Shown here piece by piece: positions 62,888 through 64,000 of a stretch of 64,000 bases of DNA; the stretch's first letter is position 1, and the number at the start of each line of letters is the position of its first letter. The notes under the pieces were generated by a model. It was not told the origin of the DNA, ran no database searches, and was given only the letters and a program-made list of their open reading frames with translations. This DNA is from Xanthobacteraceae bacterium (lineage in GTDB: Bacteria; Pseudomonadota; Alphaproteobacteria; Rhizobiales; Xanthobacteraceae): positions 1 to 64,000 of the forward strand of contig JALHRD010000002.1 of the NCBI GenBank assembly GCA_022841625.1, in the 5' to 3' direction. The translations under genes were made by a program, and so were the position numbers.

Positions 62888-63769
62888 TCAGGATTTCGCC
62901 TTGCGCAGGTGACGTGGCTCCGCGTTCGCGTGATGCAGGAAACTCGCGATCAGCGGCCGGGTCCGGCGTTCCGCCAGGCAGGCGACATGGGCCTCGGTGA
63001 ACATGGCGAGGTCGCTGACCGGGATAACTTTGAGGTTCTGATGGGCCATCATGCCGGCGATGCCTGAATCCGAGATTGCGCCGACCCCGATACCCTGCAT
63101 GACCGCGGCGACCACGCCTTCGAGGCTGGTGGTTTCGAGGATCGGCTGGATTTTCACACCGGCTTCCTTCAGCGCGCGATCGAAGGCGCCGCCGGTGCGC
63201 TGTATGACGCGATGATCCTCGAGCTCCTTGATGCGGATGTTGCGCCGTTGCGCCAGCGGATGATCGATCTGGACGATGATATTGATGCGATAGCGTTTGT
63301 AGAACGCGGAGAAGAACCGCGGATCGTCGGTTGGGTCGCCGATGATGCCGGCGTCGAAATCGAAGTTGAGCAGGCCGTGCAGCACGTCGGCGGCCGAAAC
63401 CAGCCGCACGTTGAGTCGCAGATTAGGAAATTCCTTGAGCATTCGGGCGCAAATTTCCATCGCGTCGAGCGGCCGGATCGCGCCGATGCGGAGCGCGCCG
63501 GTCTCGCGCGCTTGCGCGGCACGCAACAACTCGATCGCTTCCTGTTCGCGGCCGAACAGGCCTTCGGTGATCGCCAGCAACTCCCGGCCGATCGCAGTCA
63601 GTTCGACACGCCGCCCGCGCCGATGAAACAACTCCACGCCGTACTGATCCTCCAGCGCCGAAACGTGCATGGAGACCGTGGGCTGACCGATGTTCAGAAC
63701 CTTGGATGCGGCTGTGAAGCCGCCCGAGCGGGCAACGGCGTGGAAGGCGGCGAGCCAGCGTTGATTCAT
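62888..63769 (-). CDS. LysR-family transcriptional regulator
   Basis: A 293-residue regulator. The winged helix-turn-helix (about 3-62) reads RWLAAFHAVARSGGFTAASK and then IGQPTVSMHVSALE. The C-terminal effector domain begins near 90. ATG 63769 is chosen because earlier residues do not fit the family. It is divergent from the gene starting at 63947 with 177 bases between, the classic LysR arrangement, so it most likely regulates that gene in response to its substrate. Confidence 0.88.
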   Translation of the reverse strand: MNQRWLAAFHAVARSGGFTAASKVLNIGQPTVSMHVSALEDQYGVELFHRRGRRVELTAIGRELLAITEGLFGREQEAIELLRAAQARETGALRIGAIRPLDAMEICARMLKEFPNLRLNVRLVSAADVLHGLLNFDFDAGIIGDPTDDPRFFSAFYKRYRINIIVQIDHPLAQRRNIRIKELEDHRVIQRTGGAFDRALKEAGVKIQPILETTSLEGVVAAVMQGIGVGAISDSGIAGMMAHQNLKVIPVSDLAMFTEAHVACLAERRTRPLIASFLHHANAEPRHLRKAKS

Positions 63770-63946
63770 CGATTTTCTCGATGGAAACCTCAAAAAACAC
63801 AATTTCCCAATAGTGCGTCGATGCGCTAGGGTTTGGCAAGCGAGGTGGCGCGGCGGCGGTCGCCATGCCCGCCCTGGGGCCGGAAGATCCCGCAAAATCA
63901 ATCGCTTCGAGAAAACGTTATCAACCGGAAATAAGGAGCTCGCACG

Positions 63947-64000
63947 ATGTCCACCACTGCCGTCAGGCTCGTCTCCGAATCCGCCATGCCGGCCGGGGTG
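63947..64000 (+). CDS. Start of a gene cut by the window end
   Basis: ATG 63947 follows AAGGAG at seven bases. Eighteen codons are visible (MSTTAVRLVSESAMPAGV) and run off the end. Too short to name. It is the likely target of the divergent LysR regulator. Confidence 0.6.
   Translation, partial: MSTTAVRLVSESAMPAGV

Overview
The window is a GC-rich bacterial chromosome segment. Several independent features point to an alphaproteobacterium of the order Hyphomicrobiales (Rhizobiales), probably near Bradyrhizobium, Pseudolabrys or Rhodoplanes. These are a GcrA cell-cycle regulator, a SAM-II riboswitch before metZ, a class I (archaeal-type) lysyl-tRNA synthetase, the long alphaproteobacterial dCTP deaminase, the order phoR-pstSCAB-phoU-phoB, and many short palindromic repeats of the rhizobial type. 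Genus is inference; no rRNA is present. I saw no IS element, prophage, integrase or CRISPR array.

Layout. 1-2.6 kb: a periplasmic ClpP-fold protein, a TPR lipoprotein-like protein and a long regulatory gap. 2.6-11.5 kb: an aromatic-catabolism cluster (class A flavin hydroxylase, gentisate-dioxygenase-like cupin, two amidohydrolase-2 decarboxylases, a type I extradiol dioxygenase, a 4,5-dihydroxyphthalate-decarboxylase-like protein), with a Bug solute receptor and a cyclodeaminase on the opposite strand. 11.7-16.3 kb: an L,D-transpeptidase, a Bug receptor translationally coupled to a fluoroacetate-dehalogenase-like hydrolase, and a membrane protein. 16.3-24.5 kb: the phosphate regulon behind a clear Pho box. 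24.5-33.9 kb: housekeeping genes (gcrA, argD-argF, hslO, apaG, SGNH hydrolase, metZ, dcd) and an ArsM-like methyltransferase. 34-37 kb: two tandem voltage-gated channel paralogues, tRNA-Gly(CCC) and a broken GIY-YIG nuclease gene. 37-45.6 kb (minus strand): Bug receptors, a divergent SDR, a fumarase-superfamily lyase, and a tripartite tricarboxylate transporter (TctA, TctB, two TctC/Bug). A roughly 1 kb gap here carries a ten-copy array of a 15-bp palindrome. 46-58.3 kb: an Ldh2-type dehydrogenase and a metallo-beta-lactamase-fold hydrolase, divergent from a tightly coupled operon of two aldolases, a decarboxylating dehydrogenase, hydrolases, a CoxGMLS-type molybdenum hydroxylase and a UbiD decarboxylase. 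58.3-64 kb: SCO1, a family 3 solute receptor, lysK, a sixth Bug receptor, and a LysR regulator divergent from a gene cut by the window end.

Theme. Outside the housekeeping genes, the window is a scavenging and catabolic region. Periplasmic receptors for organic acids (six Bug proteins, but only one TctAB pair) lie beside hydroxylases, ring-cleavage enzymes, decarboxylases, hydrolases and aldolases that would feed central metabolism. The least explained signals are the palindrome array near 39.5 kb, the Mo-hydroxylase/UbiD operon, the paired channels with a TLEGWVD filter, and a family of CTAG-ended hairpins around the Tct operon.
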